A stretch of 64,000 nt of DNA from Pantoea conspicua. Lineage in GTDB: Bacteria > Pseudomonadota > Gammaproteobacteria > Enterobacterales > Enterobacteriaceae. This document shows, one piece after another, positions 28,318 to 36,435 of this stretch. The DNA lies in contig NZ_MLFN01000008.1 in the NCBI RefSeq assembly GCF_002095315.1, positions 1 to 64,000 on the forward strand, in the 5' to 3' direction. Under the pieces are notes generated by a model that saw nothing but the letters and a program-made list of their open reading frames with translations, was not told the origin of the DNA and made no database searches. How positions within the stretch are numbered: the first letter of the stretch is position 1; each line of letters begins with the position of its first letter. The translations under genes and the position numbers were made by a program.

Positions 28318-29784
28318 ATGAATAATCTGACCACCATGATGAAGGAGATTGAAGCGTACCTTTCACCCGCCATCATCGACTCTGCGCAGCGCTGTTCGGC
28401 TCGTCTGCTGGCGGCGTTACCCGATCGGCAGCAGCTTGAAAATAATCGTGTCCTGCTCGCCTATGGCGGGGGGAAAGACAGCAGCTACATGGTGGCCTAT
28501 GTTCGTTATATTCAGGGCATCCTCTGGCAACAGCGCGGTACCACCTTTCGCCTGCGCGTCAGCACCAACCGCCATGCGGCGATGAATGACAGCGTGATGG
28601 AGAACATCAACCGGGTTTATCAATCGCTGGCGATGCAGGACGATCCGCTGGTGGAGTGTCTGGTGGTGGATGGAGTACAGATCCGCCCGTTCGCCCGGCA
28701 TCTGCCGATGCCGGAGGCGGTGCGTCAGCAGAATCGCAGCGATGTGCTGATGAACGGCCACCGGTTTCGCGCGGATGGGCGCTCAACGTTCTGCAACGCC
28801 TGCAATCTCAGTATGGTGAACTCCTTTGGCCTGGCGGCGGATTACGACGGGGGAGTGGATGTGATCATCACTGGCGACTCGCCACAGGAGCAGGCGGCCT
28901 ATGTAGCCTGGGCCCGGCATCTGTCACGGCTGTTTGATGCCCCGGTGGCGGAGAAAAGCCGTGGCTTTAGTGGCTTCCTGCAGACGCTGGATGGCGTTGC
29001 CGAACGCTATGGCAGCCGAATCTATGGCGCCGATCAACTGACACCGGCGCATCGCATTACCCATCAGCTGGCGCGTGATCCGCTGTTTTTCAATATCTAT
29101 CAGGACACCGCCTATGAAGCGGGTGCGCACTGGGCGCTGCTCAGTGAATTTATGCGCTTCCGTTTTGATGAGCTGATGTTCAGCTTCTCCGAGTCAGACT
29201 GCGGTAACCCGACCCTGATGGCCCACCTGCGCGGTCTGCGGGCGGAAACCCTGTTACAGCGCAATTACGCGGAAGGCATCCGCGAATATGTGCGCTTTGC
29301 CCTCGGCTTAATGGTGCAGAAAGATTTTCCACCGCCGCTGATCGATGAAATGGCGGCGCGTTATCAGGATGATGGCGCGATCCAGCGCCAGCGCCAGCGG
29401 GCGGCGGCTTTCGCCGTCGAGGCGTTCGATCTCAGCGAAGATCAGCTGATCTGCATGATTTACTCGCCGTTTCTCGCCCAGGGACAACAGCTCGGACACT
29501 GGCTGAGCCAGCAGCAACTGGCGCTGGACGAGGCGGCAATCCGCGATCTGCTGGAGAACCGCAGCGACGATAGTGCGCTGGCGCAGCAGTTAACCCGGCT
29601 TTCCGGCATGACGCTGGCGCAGATGCGCCACTGCTGGCAGAGCCTGCCGGTCAGTTCGCTGCTGGAGGGCAAAAGCGCCGATCCGCTGTCGCGCGTACTG
29701 CGTTTTGATCCCCATAAAGCGGTGATTCAGGTGAACAACGGTGTGCTGAACGATACCGTGACTGAAATCATTTCCGGGCGATAG
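28318..29784 (+). CDS. PP-loop ATP pyrophosphatase, first gene of a predicted biosynthetic operon
   Basis: A 488-residue PP-loop enzyme. The P-loop LAYGGGKDSSY lies at about residues 47-57; such enzymes adenylate a carboxyl, carbonyl or similar group and release pyrophosphate so that a nucleophile such as ammonia or sulfur can add. A C-N-A-C pair at 159-162 (STFCNACNLSMVNS) may bind metal. ITGDSPQEQAAYVAWARHL follows. The C-terminal 240 residues are not recognised. It starts a tight operon that also encodes a stand-alone class II amidotransferase, which could feed it ammonia, like a split asparagine synthetase. AAGGA precedes the ATG. The product is unknown. Confidence 0.75.
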   Translation: MNNLTTMMKEIEAYLSPAIIDSAQRCSARLLAALPDRQQLENNRVLLAYGGGKDSSYMVAYVRYIQGILWQQRGTTFRLRVSTNRHAAMNDSVMENINRVYQSLAMQDDPLVECLVVDGVQIRPFARHLPMPEAVRQQNRSDVLMNGHRFRADGRSTFCNACNLSMVNSFGLAADYDGGVDVIITGDSPQEQAAYVAWARHLSRLFDAPVAEKSRGFSGFLQTLDGVAERYGSRIYGADQLTPAHRITHQLARDPLFFNIYQDTAYEAGAHWALLSEFMRFRFDELMFSFSESDCGNPTLMAHLRGLRAETLLQRNYAEGIREYVRFALGLMVQKDFPPPLIDEMAARYQDDGAIQRQRQRAAAFAVEAFDLSEDQLICMIYSPFLAQGQQLGHWLSQQQLALDEAAIRDLLENRSDDSALAQQLTRLSGMTLAQMRHCWQSLPVSSLLEGKSADPLSRVLRFDPHKAVIQVNNGVLNDTVTEIISGR

Positions 29785-29801
29785 TCCGGTAAGGCGAGGC
29801 G

Positions 29802-31075
29802 ATGAAGAAGATTTTTCTGCAGATTGGCGCGACCCGTGATGGACAGAATCCCTACTGTGCGGTGGCGAAGCGCGAAGGGTATTTTACCGTGCTGGCGGAG
29901 ATGGGTGACTTTGTCGATTACCAGTCGCTGAGTCTGACGCTGCCGTTTGATCTGATCGTTCGCCTCGATCGGCCGGAAAATCCGTGGGAGGTGATGCAGG
30001 CCTATCTGCACGCCGGTTTGCTGTCGCATCCGCAGGTGGTGCTGGCTGGCTTTGAAGCCTACAACGCCAGTGCCGGACGGTCCGGGAAATGCTGGCCGGA
30101 CCCGATGCGCCCGCCGCGTTTATCCCGCTGGATAAATATGCGCAGCGTATGGCGCTGAAAAAAGCCTGGCCCGCGTTTCCGCAGCCGGAGTTTCGCTTTT
30201 TCGCTTCGCCGCTCAGCATTCTTGATGCGAAAGAGGCGCTGATCTATCCCTGTGTGGTGAAACCGGTGGATGGCGGCGGCGGCCTGGGGATCTGGCTGAT
30301 TGAGCGGGCTGAGCAGCTGTGTAGCGTAGTGAACAAGCTGGTTCAGACTATGAATTACGGCGGACGCGGCTTCAGCGGTTTTATTGTGGAAAGCGGATTA
30401 TCGGGTGACGAGTTTTCGTTACAGGGTGTGGTGCATCAGGGACATCCGCAGGCGCTGACCTGCTGTCAGAAGGTGATTGAGCGGCATCGTGACGCCGACG
30501 GCTGCATCAGCTTCTGTGAGTCGGGGCATGTGGCGCTGGCCGCGGTCGCGCTGCCGCCGTCGTTTACCCGCCTGATGGCCTTTTGCTGTGAAACCTTTGG
30601 CTATCGTCAGGGCGCCTTTCATATTGATTTTATTCTGGTGAACGGTATCCCGCACTTTCTGGAGATGGGCTTCCGCCTTTCCGGTATGGGTGTGGCGACG
30701 CTGGTGCAGGAGGCCACCGGCATTGACTGGGCAGAGGTGACCTTTGGCCTGGAGGCGGGCGCGGTGTTACCGGCCTTTGCCTTCACCGCGCCGCGGGCGG
30801 TGGGTCAGTTACGGTTGCGTCAACCGGCACAGTTGCAGGCGGCTGAGCGCTGGATTGACCAGCATCAGCAGGGCCAGCTGATACCGACCCTCAGGCTGCC
30901 GACGCTGCAGGTGTCACCGCGATCGTCACTCTATGCCGATCTGACCCGCCACGCGGGCATTCTGGCGACTTTTTGCCTGACGGCGGCAGCGCGTGAGCCG
31001 ATTCTGGCGGCCTTTCATCAGGTGATCGCCGCGCAGCCCGCGGCGGCAGGGAGAAATATTGTATGTGCAGAATGA
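29802..31075 (+). pseudogene. ATP-grasp ligase gene, frameshifted in this sequence
   Basis: Two forward frames form one ATP-grasp protein of about 425 residues. The first (29802-30158) gives MKKIFLQIGATRDGQNPY and runs through LAGFEAYNASA, then enters a wrong frame. The second is open across the junction (RTVREMLAGPDAPAAFIPLDKY, internal ATG at 30089) and runs to 31075 with the ATP-binding YPCVVKPVDGGGGLGIWLI, FIVESGLSGDEFSLQG and the metal-binding FLEMGFRLSGMG. The break lies near 30072-30082. Members usually ligate an amino acid or peptide carboxylate to an amine. It is 17 bases after the PP-loop gene and overlaps the next by 13 bases. A sequencing error and a real lesion are both possible. 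Confidence 0.72.
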
Positions 31076-31770
31076 TCCTGGCGCATGGCCGGTTCGACAG
31101 CGCGGCGATTCTGGAAGCGGCGCGCGCCATGAGCTGCGGCGAGAGCGCCAGTCACGACGGACCCATCAAACAACATCCTAACGGCTGGGGTTGTCTGTGG
31201 CTGGAGGAGGGCGAGATCCGCACGCTCCACGGCACCGGCGCATTCGCTGACGCGCTGCCGGGCATTGATGTCGATCGGCTGCGCAGCCGCTTTCTGGCGG
31301 TACATGTGCGCCATGCCACCCTGAGTAAAAATCAGGGGCTGGAATTTTCTCATCCGCTGTGGTGCAACAGTGCGCAACATCGCTGGTACATGATGCACAA
31401 CGGTTATCTGCCGACGATTTATCGCCAGCTTGGTTTGACGGAATCACGCTTCGATTCTGAAGAGTATCTGCGCTATCTGGTGGATCAGGTCACCCCGGCC
31501 GATTTCACCCGCGACTACCTGCGGGGGAAAATGGCGCAGGTTGAGCCGGGCGGCAGCGCCGGCAATGCCATTGTGGTTACCCGCGACAAGGCCTGGGCGT
31601 GGCAGTGGCATCCCGACGATACGCCGTATCCCGACTATTTCACGATGCATTTTCGGCAACAGGACGATTGTACGCTGATCGCGTCTGAACCGGTGGCAAT
31701 ACCAGGCAGCGCTGGCAACTGGCGGCGCATGAACAATCATGAACTCTATGAAATACCGTTTAGGGAGTGA
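31063..31770 (+). CDS. stand-alone class II glutamine amidotransferase
   Basis: A 235-residue Ntn-hydrolase that should release ammonia from glutamine. The chain starts MCRMILAHGRFD, with Cys2 exposed as nucleophile after Met removal. Typical elements follow: HPNGWGCLW, FLAVHVRHATLS with the conserved Arg, MMHNGYL (the Asn-Gly oxyanion element) and a later SAGNAIVVTRD. It resembles EgtC/YafJ-type proteins, but the neighbours differ. The start overlaps the ATP-grasp gene by 13 bases, and the stop is followed by the oxygenase start after 5 bases. It probably partners the PP-loop enzyme (inference). Confidence 0.82.
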   Translation: MCRMILAHGRFDSAAILEAARAMSCGESASHDGPIKQHPNGWGCLWLEEGEIRTLHGTGAFADALPGIDVDRLRSRFLAVHVRHATLSKNQGLEFSHPLWCNSAQHRWYMMHNGYLPTIYRQLGLTESRFDSEEYLRYLVDQVTPADFTRDYLRGKMAQVEPGGSAGNAIVVTRDKAWAWQWHPDDTPYPDYFTMHFRQQDDCTLIASEPVAIPGSAGNWRRMNNHELYEIPFRE

Positions 31771-31775
31771 GAAAC

Positions 31776-32576
31776 ATGGCTATTTTCAATCAGTTCCGCG
31801 TGATTAATCCCAACATGTTTGTGGAGTCGACCTGGCTGGATGACATCGTGACGGCACGGGTGCCGTTGCTGGTGCTGCGTAACTTCCTCACGCCGGACGT
31901 CCGCAAGGCGGTGGTGGCGGATCTCCAGCGCTGCCGGGAGAAGATTCGCGTCTCTCATTATCCCAACGGTGCGCTGACGACGCTTGGTCCTTATCTGGCA
32001 AAACATACGGCCGCGCCGGACAACTATTTTACAGAACTGCGCGATATTCAGTCGTCGCTGCCGCCGTCACTGAGCGTTCTGCGCGAACAGATCTACCACT
32101 GGGTGCAACATGCGCTGCGGCTGGAGAGCCTGCACACCGCGCACGAGCCGGGCCGCGGTGACTATGCCGGTTCGATAGTGCGCTTTCATGCCGATGGCGT
32201 GGCGAATCCGCTGCATAACGACAACATCGTGCGCGATGCTGCCAGCAGTGGTCTGGTGGTGACGCAGATCCTGCATCAGCTTAGCTGCGTGATCTGCCTG
32301 CAGGAGTGCAACGCGGGTGGCGCGCTGCGCATCTACAACAAAAAATGGTCGCCGGAGGATGAGCAGTTCAAAACCATCGGTGAACTGGGCTACCGCAGCG
32401 GTGTGATCGCGGGCAGTGAAACCTGTGAGTTCTCGCCACGTAGCGGCGATATCTACCTGTTTAACCCCGCTTTTTATCACGAAATCGACCGGGTTGAAGG
32501 CGATACCCGCATCACCATGGGCTTCTTTTTCGGCCTGACCGATAAAAAAATGAAGCACGCCATCGCCTGGAGTTAG
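31776..32576 (+). CDS. 2-oxoglutarate/Fe(II)-dependent oxygenase-like protein
   Basis: A 266-residue protein with the double-stranded beta-helix oxygenase pattern. Two H-x-D candidates for iron lie at His138/Asp140 (RFHADG) and His147/Asp149 (PLHNDN). The distal His is probably 235 (FNPAFYHEIDR), and Arg245 (GDTRITMGFFFG) could bind 2-oxoglutarate. Such enzymes hydroxylate, epoxidise, desaturate or cyclise amino-acid-like substrates. The ATG at 31776 has GGGAG eight bases upstream; a GTG at 31767 overlaps the previous stop and is less likely. The substrate is unknown, presumably the operon product or an intermediate. Confidence 0.75.
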   Translation: MAIFNQFRVINPNMFVESTWLDDIVTARVPLLVLRNFLTPDVRKAVVADLQRCREKIRVSHYPNGALTTLGPYLAKHTAAPDNYFTELRDIQSSLPPSLSVLREQIYHWVQHALRLESLHTAHEPGRGDYAGSIVRFHADGVANPLHNDNIVRDAASSGLVVTQILHQLSCVICLQECNAGGALRIYNKKWSPEDEQFKTIGELGYRSGVIAGSETCEFSPRSGDIYLFNPAFYHEIDRVEGDTRITMGFFFGLTDKKMKHAIAWS

Positions 32577-32605
32577 TTCAGGTTGCGCCAGAGAAGGAGA
32601 GGGAA

Positions 32606-33106
32606 ATGACGACGTTTGAAAAAATCACCGCGCTGCTGGATCAGCATCAGGCGAACTACCGCGTGGTGGAACATGAGGCAGTGGGCCAGACCGATCTGAT
32701 CAGTCAGATGCGCGGTAATGCGCTCAGTCAGGCGGCCAAAGCGATGGTGCTGGAGGTCAGCATGCCGGAGGGGGCCGATGCGCGTTACCTGCTGGCGATT
32801 GTGCCGGGCGACTGCCGGATCAATTTTAAAAGCGCGGCGCGTGCCATTGGCGGCAGGAAGTCCGCCTTCGCCGCGCCGGAGATGGCGCAGGCGCTGACCG
32901 ACTGTGTCATGGGCGCGGTGCCGCCGTTTAGTTTTGATGACCGGCTGGCGCTGCGGGTCGATACGCGGCTGCAACAGGTCGGGACCTTGTGGTTTAACGC
33001 GGGCGCGCTGGAGAAGTCGATTGCGCTGGCGGCAGAGGACTATTTTCGCATTGTTGGTGACGACTGCTGTGTGGATATCGCGACGCCGGTGGCGGTTACC
33101 GCCTGA
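32606..33106 (+). CDS. YbaK/YeaK-like aminoacyl-tRNA deacylase
   Basis: A 166-residue protein of the YbaK/ProX superfamily, with length and layout like E. coli YeaK: HQANYRVVEHEAVGQTDLISQMRGNALSQAAKAMVLEV, YLLAIVPGDCRINFKSAARAIGGRKSAFAAPE, and FSFDDRLALRVDTRL. Family members hydrolyse wrongly charged aminoacyl-tRNAs in trans. Inside a biosynthetic operon the likely job is self-protection: clearing tRNA charged with the pathway's amino-acid-like product. That role is inference; the family call is firm. Confidence 0.82.
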   Translation: MTTFEKITALLDQHQANYRVVEHEAVGQTDLISQMRGNALSQAAKAMVLEVSMPEGADARYLLAIVPGDCRINFKSAARAIGGRKSAFAAPEMAQALTDCVMGAVPPFSFDDRLALRVDTRLQQVGTLWFNAGALEKSIALAAEDYFRIVGDDCCVDIATPVAVTA

Positions 33107-33126
33107 GGCGGCACAAGGAGCACCTG

Positions 33127-34038
33127 ATGTCGGTAAAAGATATGCTGTTAGCGCTGTGCGTGGTGGTGGCGTGGGGCGTCAATTTCGTGGTGATTAAGCT
33201 GGGGCTGCAGGGAATGCCACCTTTTTTGCTGGCCGGGCTGCGCTTCAGTCTGGTGGCCTTTCCCGCCATCTTTTTTGTTCGCCGTCCGCCCATTCCGCTG
33301 CGCTGGCTGGTGGTTTACGGCATGACCATCAGTTTTGGTCAGTTCGCGTTTCTGTTTCTGGCGATTAAGCTGGGGATGCCCGCCGGACTGGCATCGCTGG
33401 TGCTGCAGGCGCAGGCGTTCTTTACGCTGCTGCTGGGTGCGTTGCTGCTGGCAGAGAAGCTGCGCTGGAATCACATCGCCGGGATTATTATCGCCACGCT
33501 GGGGATGTTTATGCTGGCCACGGCGGGTATGGCGGGGCAGACCACGGCCGGCATCACCCTGACGACGATGATGCTGACGCTGGCAGCGGCGCTGTCGTGG
33601 GGGCTGGGCAACATTACCAATAAGATCATTATGCGTAACCACAAGGTGCCCATTATGTCACTGGTGGTCTGGAGCGCGCTGGTGCCTATCGTCCCTTTCT
33701 TTGCCTGCTCGCTGCTGTTTGACGGCCAGGCTGTCATCATCAACAGCCTGCTGCATATCGGGCTACAGACGATACTGGCGTTAATTTATCTGGCGTTTAT
33801 CGCCACTATAATAGGCTATGCGATCTGGGGAAATTTACTTAGCCGCTACGAAACCTGGCGCGTTGCGCCGCTGTCGTTACTGGTGCCGGTGGTCGGAATT
33901 ATCACCGCCGCGCTGGTGCTGGATGAGCATCTGTCGGGTCAGCAGATGCTGGGCGCCACGGTAATTGTTCTGGGATTACTGGTGAACGTGTTTGGTGGGG
34001 TAGTGAGCCAGCGTTTAGCGATGCGAACGCAATCCTGA
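33127..34038 (+). CDS. EamA-like DMT-superfamily exporter
   Basis: A 303-residue inner-membrane protein with ten hydrophobic segments in two EamA repeats. It is close to E. coli EamA (YdeD), the O-acetylserine/cysteine exporter, for example WGVNFVVIKLGLQGMPPFLLAGLRF, GMPAGLASLVLQAQAFFTLLLGA and GRYETWRVAPLSLLVPVVGI in the E. coli form (here LSRYETWRVAPLSLL). It ends the operon and probably exports the product or a toxic intermediate. It could also be the ordinary eamA of this organism relocated here. A strong terminator follows. Confidence 0.88.
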   Translation: MSVKDMLLALCVVVAWGVNFVVIKLGLQGMPPFLLAGLRFSLVAFPAIFFVRRPPIPLRWLVVYGMTISFGQFAFLFLAIKLGMPAGLASLVLQAQAFFTLLLGALLLAEKLRWNHIAGIIIATLGMFMLATAGMAGQTTAGITLTTMMLTLAAALSWGLGNITNKIIMRNHKVPIMSLVVWSALVPIVPFFACSLLFDGQAVIINSLLHIGLQTILALIYLAFIATIIGYAIWGNLLSRYETWRVAPLSLLVPVVGIITAALVLDEHLSGQQMLGATVIVLGLLVNVFGGVVSQRLAMRTQS

Positions 34039-34049
34039 AGGCAAAAAAA

Positions 34050-34071
34050 ACGCCGCTGATGCGGCGTTTTT
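34050..34071. terminator. bidirectional terminator between the biosynthetic operon and ibpA
   Basis: ACGCCGC, loop TGAT, GCGGCGT, with eight A before (34043-34050) and five T ending the element. It suits termination of the forward operon and of the reverse-strand ibpA gene. Confidence 0.85.
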
Positions 34072-34077
34072 CACAGA

Positions 34078-34494
34078 TTATTTCAGAATCTCAATACGAC
34101 GTGGTTTCGCTTCTTCCGGTACCAGGCGTTCAAGATCGATGCTTAACAGTCCGTTTTCCAGGCGGGCATCACGTACCACAATGTGGTCGGCCAGCTGGAA
34201 TTTACGCTCGAAATTACGTTCGGCGATACCCTGATACAGGTATTTACGCTCGGTCTGCTCTTCCGGATGGGCGCCCCGCACGATCAGCACGTTATCGTGG
34301 GCGGTGATCTCCAGTTCGCTCTGAGAGAAACCGGCTACCGCGATGGTGATGCGATAGTGGTTTTCATCGACCAGCTCGACGTTGTACGGAGGATAGCCGC
34401 CGTTGCTCTGGTTTTGGTTCGCTTCGAGCAGGTTAAACAGGCGGTCAAAGCCGATGGCAGAACGATAAAGTGGAGAGAGATCAAAATTACGCAT
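34078..34494 (-). CDS. ibpA: small heat-shock protein IbpA
   Basis: Hsp20-family holdase that binds aggregating proteins and hands them to DnaK/ClpB. The ATG at 34494 gives [24 protein letters not shown] and 138 residues, matching E. coli IbpA; the open frame extends 22 codons upstream through the leader and is not used. The alpha-crystallin domain ([26 protein letters not shown] to [16 protein letters not shown]) and the C-terminal I-x-I (RRIEILK) are intact. No ibpB follows. A sigma-32 promoter and a thermometer-like leader lie upstream. Confidence 0.97.
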   Translation of the reverse strand: MRNFDLSPLYRSAIGFDRLFNLLEANQNQSNGGYPPYNVELVDENHYRITIAVAGFSQSELEITAHDNVLIVRGAHPEEQTERKYLYQGIAERNFERKFQLADHIVVRDARLENGLLSIDLERLVPEEAKPRRIEILK

Positions 34495-34597
34495 ATTAAG
34501 ACTCCTGAGTTTCAGCAAGTTTTGGCAACCTTCCACTATGGGACAGGTTGTATACGGCACCTCACTGTCCCTTGCGGCAACGGTGAGTGCGTCCGTA
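34495..34597 (-). ncRNA. ibpA 5' leader, ROSE-like RNA thermometer
   Basis: About 100 bases lie between the predicted start site and the ibpA ATG. Next to the gene the reverse strand reads ACTTGCTGAAACTCAGGAGT, in which the TTGCT element can pair with the AGGAG ribosome site across a short loop, the hallmark of ROSE elements. Heat would melt the stem and open the site, seven bases before the ATG. Confidence 0.75.
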
Positions 34598-34603
34598 ATC
34601 TAA

Positions 34604-34631
34604 AAATGGGTGCCGGGCGTCAGCTTTCAAG
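34604..34631 (-). promoter_or_regulatory. sigma-32 (heat-shock) promoter of ibpA
   Basis: On the reverse strand CTTGAAA (34631-34625) is followed after 13 bases by ACCCATTT (34611-34604). The sigma-32 consensus is CTTGAAA and CCCCATNT with 11-16 bases between, so only one base deviates. Confidence 0.85.
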
Positions 34632-34782
34632 AGGGGAAATGCAATTTTTTTCGCCTAATTGAGGAAATGACATACACTCAGGACTACCTTTGCCGGACCA
34701 GAACGGACAGTGCCCCAGAGCGATGACGTTGTCTGGCAAGCCAACTCAGTCAGGCTTCTGCCGGGGCTGAAGGATGATAATA

Positions 34783-35154
34783 ATGAATCTGATGAAAACG
34801 TTACCGCTGGCGGGTGTGGTCTGCTGCGCCGTTGCGGCAAGCGGCTGCTCCAGCGTCATGTCACATACCGGTGCCAGTCAGGGCTACTACCCTGGCACGC
34901 GCGCCAGCGCCGACCTGCTGGTGGATGACGACACCAGCTGGGCACTGAAACCGCTGGCGCTGATCGATCTGCCTTTCTCCGCTGTGCTCGATACCTTGCT
35001 GCTGCCGTGGGACTACTATCGCAACGACAGTGACAGATCGATCGATTCTCCGCGTGAACGGGTATTAAAAAGCGAGAAGCTGGCGCATACCCAGGAGCAT
35101 CTGGCGCAGGCCCAGCCGCTGCCGACTATGCAGCCGCCGTCGCTGCAACCGTAA
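34783..35154 (+). CDS. yidQ: YidQ family lipoprotein (DUF1375)
   Basis: A small envelope lipoprotein of 123 residues. The signal peptide ends VAASG before the lipidated Cys (CSSVMSHTG), and the YPGTRASADLL and PFSAVLDTLLLPWD blocks match E. coli YidQ. The ATG at 34783 is chosen because AAGGA lies eight bases upstream; ATGs at 34774 and 34792 are alternatives. It is divergent from ibpA and converges with yidR, overlapping its end by 29 bases. Function unknown. Confidence 0.9.
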   Translation: MNLMKTLPLAGVVCCAVAASGCSSVMSHTGASQGYYPGTRASADLLVDDDTSWALKPLALIDLPFSAVLDTLLLPWDYYRNDSDRSIDSPRERVLKSEKLAHTQEHLAQAQPLPTMQPPSLQP

Positions 35155-36388
35155 ACAGCTGCCGCCAGCCGTTCACCTCTCGCATATAAGCAATCTGACG
35201 TCCATCGGGTGACCAGACCACGGCGTCACCCGAGGGAGCTGCTTCCGTTCTGTCGGTCAGCCGCTGGCACTGTCCATCGGCGATCTCACATCGCATCACG
35301 CTGTTATCGCAGACAAAAGCGATCGCCTCACCGCTGGGGTGCCAGCTAAATGCCGACTGAATGCTGTGGCTCAGCCGGGTGATCTGGCGCAGTTCGCCGC
35401 CGTTAGGCGACACGCTCCACAGCTGGATCACCTGCTGCCGGTCCGCCATCAGAAAAGCGATCTGGCTGCCGTCCGGCCCGGCGCGCAGCCAGTGGCGCGG
35501 TTGCAACGCCAGCCCGTTGCTGACCGTCAGGCGACGCTGCTGTACGCCAGCCGGCGGTGCAGGAAGCTGCCGCTCACTGCCCTCCAGCGGCGCGTCGCCC
35601 GCCCGGGCGTAATCCTCCAGCGCCTCCGGCAGATCGACAATAAACACCTCAGGCCGCTTTTCTCCCTGCGCGTTCAGCGTGTCACCAATAAAGGCGATGG
35701 CCCAGCGCTGCCAGCTGCCGTCGGGTTTCTGATAACCGCGATCGCCAACCCAGCACTCTTCATAAGCACGATTAATCTGGTCGCTGCCGGGGAGGGGCTG
35801 CGGATGGGTAGAGCTGACCAGCAGGCAAAAATAGCTGCCGTCATATTCTCGAGGATGCTGCTTCACCGGCCTGACCGCGCCCAGCGGCACAGCGATGCCG
35901 ACGTTACGCAAATCCTGACGGCTATCCCATTCATGCATCACATGATCGTTGTAGGTAAAGCTGAGGCGAGATCCATCGGGACTGAAGACATGGACGTGCG
36001 TTCCGCCGCGCAGCGCGCCGGGCGTAAAAGGTGGCGTGATGTCGCAGGCATCCAGATTCACCGCCTCGCCGTTCTGAACGATGACGCCACGTCGATGGTG
36101 AAAGTCATATTGCCAGGTCGCATCGGGATGTTCCGGCCCGTGGATGCAGACATAGCGCGGCGGCAGATCGGGGCTGATGGTGACCACCCCGACATGCGCA
36201 CCGTGCTGCGCCTGATAGAGCACCTCCACCTCACCGGTCATGACATTGACCCGCTCAATGGTCTGGCTGGTAAAAGACGCGCCGGAGGGCCGGAGATCAA
36301 ACGCCAGCCACTGGCTGTCGGCGGTCCAGACATTGATATTGGTAAGCTGATGCTGGCGGGCAGCAAAGGTGATCTGTTTTTCGCGCAT
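35126..36388 (-). CDS. yidR: YidR, DUF3748 beta-propeller-like protein
   Basis: A 420-residue protein with WD/TolB-like repeats, for example VFSPDGSRLSFTYNDH, FSWHPSGEAIAFVCD and VVWSPDGRQIAYM. It aligns with E. coli YidR from MREKQITFAARQHQLTNINVWT, so I prefer the ATG at 36388; a GTG at 36418 is in frame and would add ten residues. No catalytic function is known to me. In E. coli it also lies beside yidQ and ibpA. It ends 29 bases inside the convergent yidQ. Confidence 0.88.
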   Translation of the reverse strand: MREKQITFAARQHQLTNINVWTADSQWLAFDLRPSGASFTSQTIERVNVMTGEVEVLYQAQHGAHVGVVTISPDLPPRYVCIHGPEHPDATWQYDFHHRRGVIVQNGEAVNLDACDITPPFTPGALRGGTHVHVFSPDGSRLSFTYNDHVMHEWDSRQDLRNVGIAVPLGAVRPVKQHPREYDGSYFCLLVSSTHPQPLPGSDQINRAYEECWVGDRGYQKPDGSWQRWAIAFIGDTLNAQGEKRPEVFIVDLPEALEDYARAGDAPLEGSERQLPAPPAGVQQRRLTVSNGLALQPRHWLRAGPDGSQIAFLMADRQQVIQLWSVSPNGGELRQITRLSHSIQSAFSWHPSGEAIAFVCDNSVMRCEIADGQCQRLTDRTEAAPSGDAVVWSPDGRQIAYMREVNGWRQLFTVAATAAA

Positions 36389-36435
36389 GGGGGCAACCTG
36401 ATAAAAATGTTGCCCCACACGCTACGCCAAACGGG

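Noticed and set aside
30089-31075. Treating the ATP-grasp body as a normal stand-alone gene from the internal ATG
   Set aside because: The upstream frame supplies the missing N-terminal domain and the two join within a few codons, so one broken gene is the better reading.
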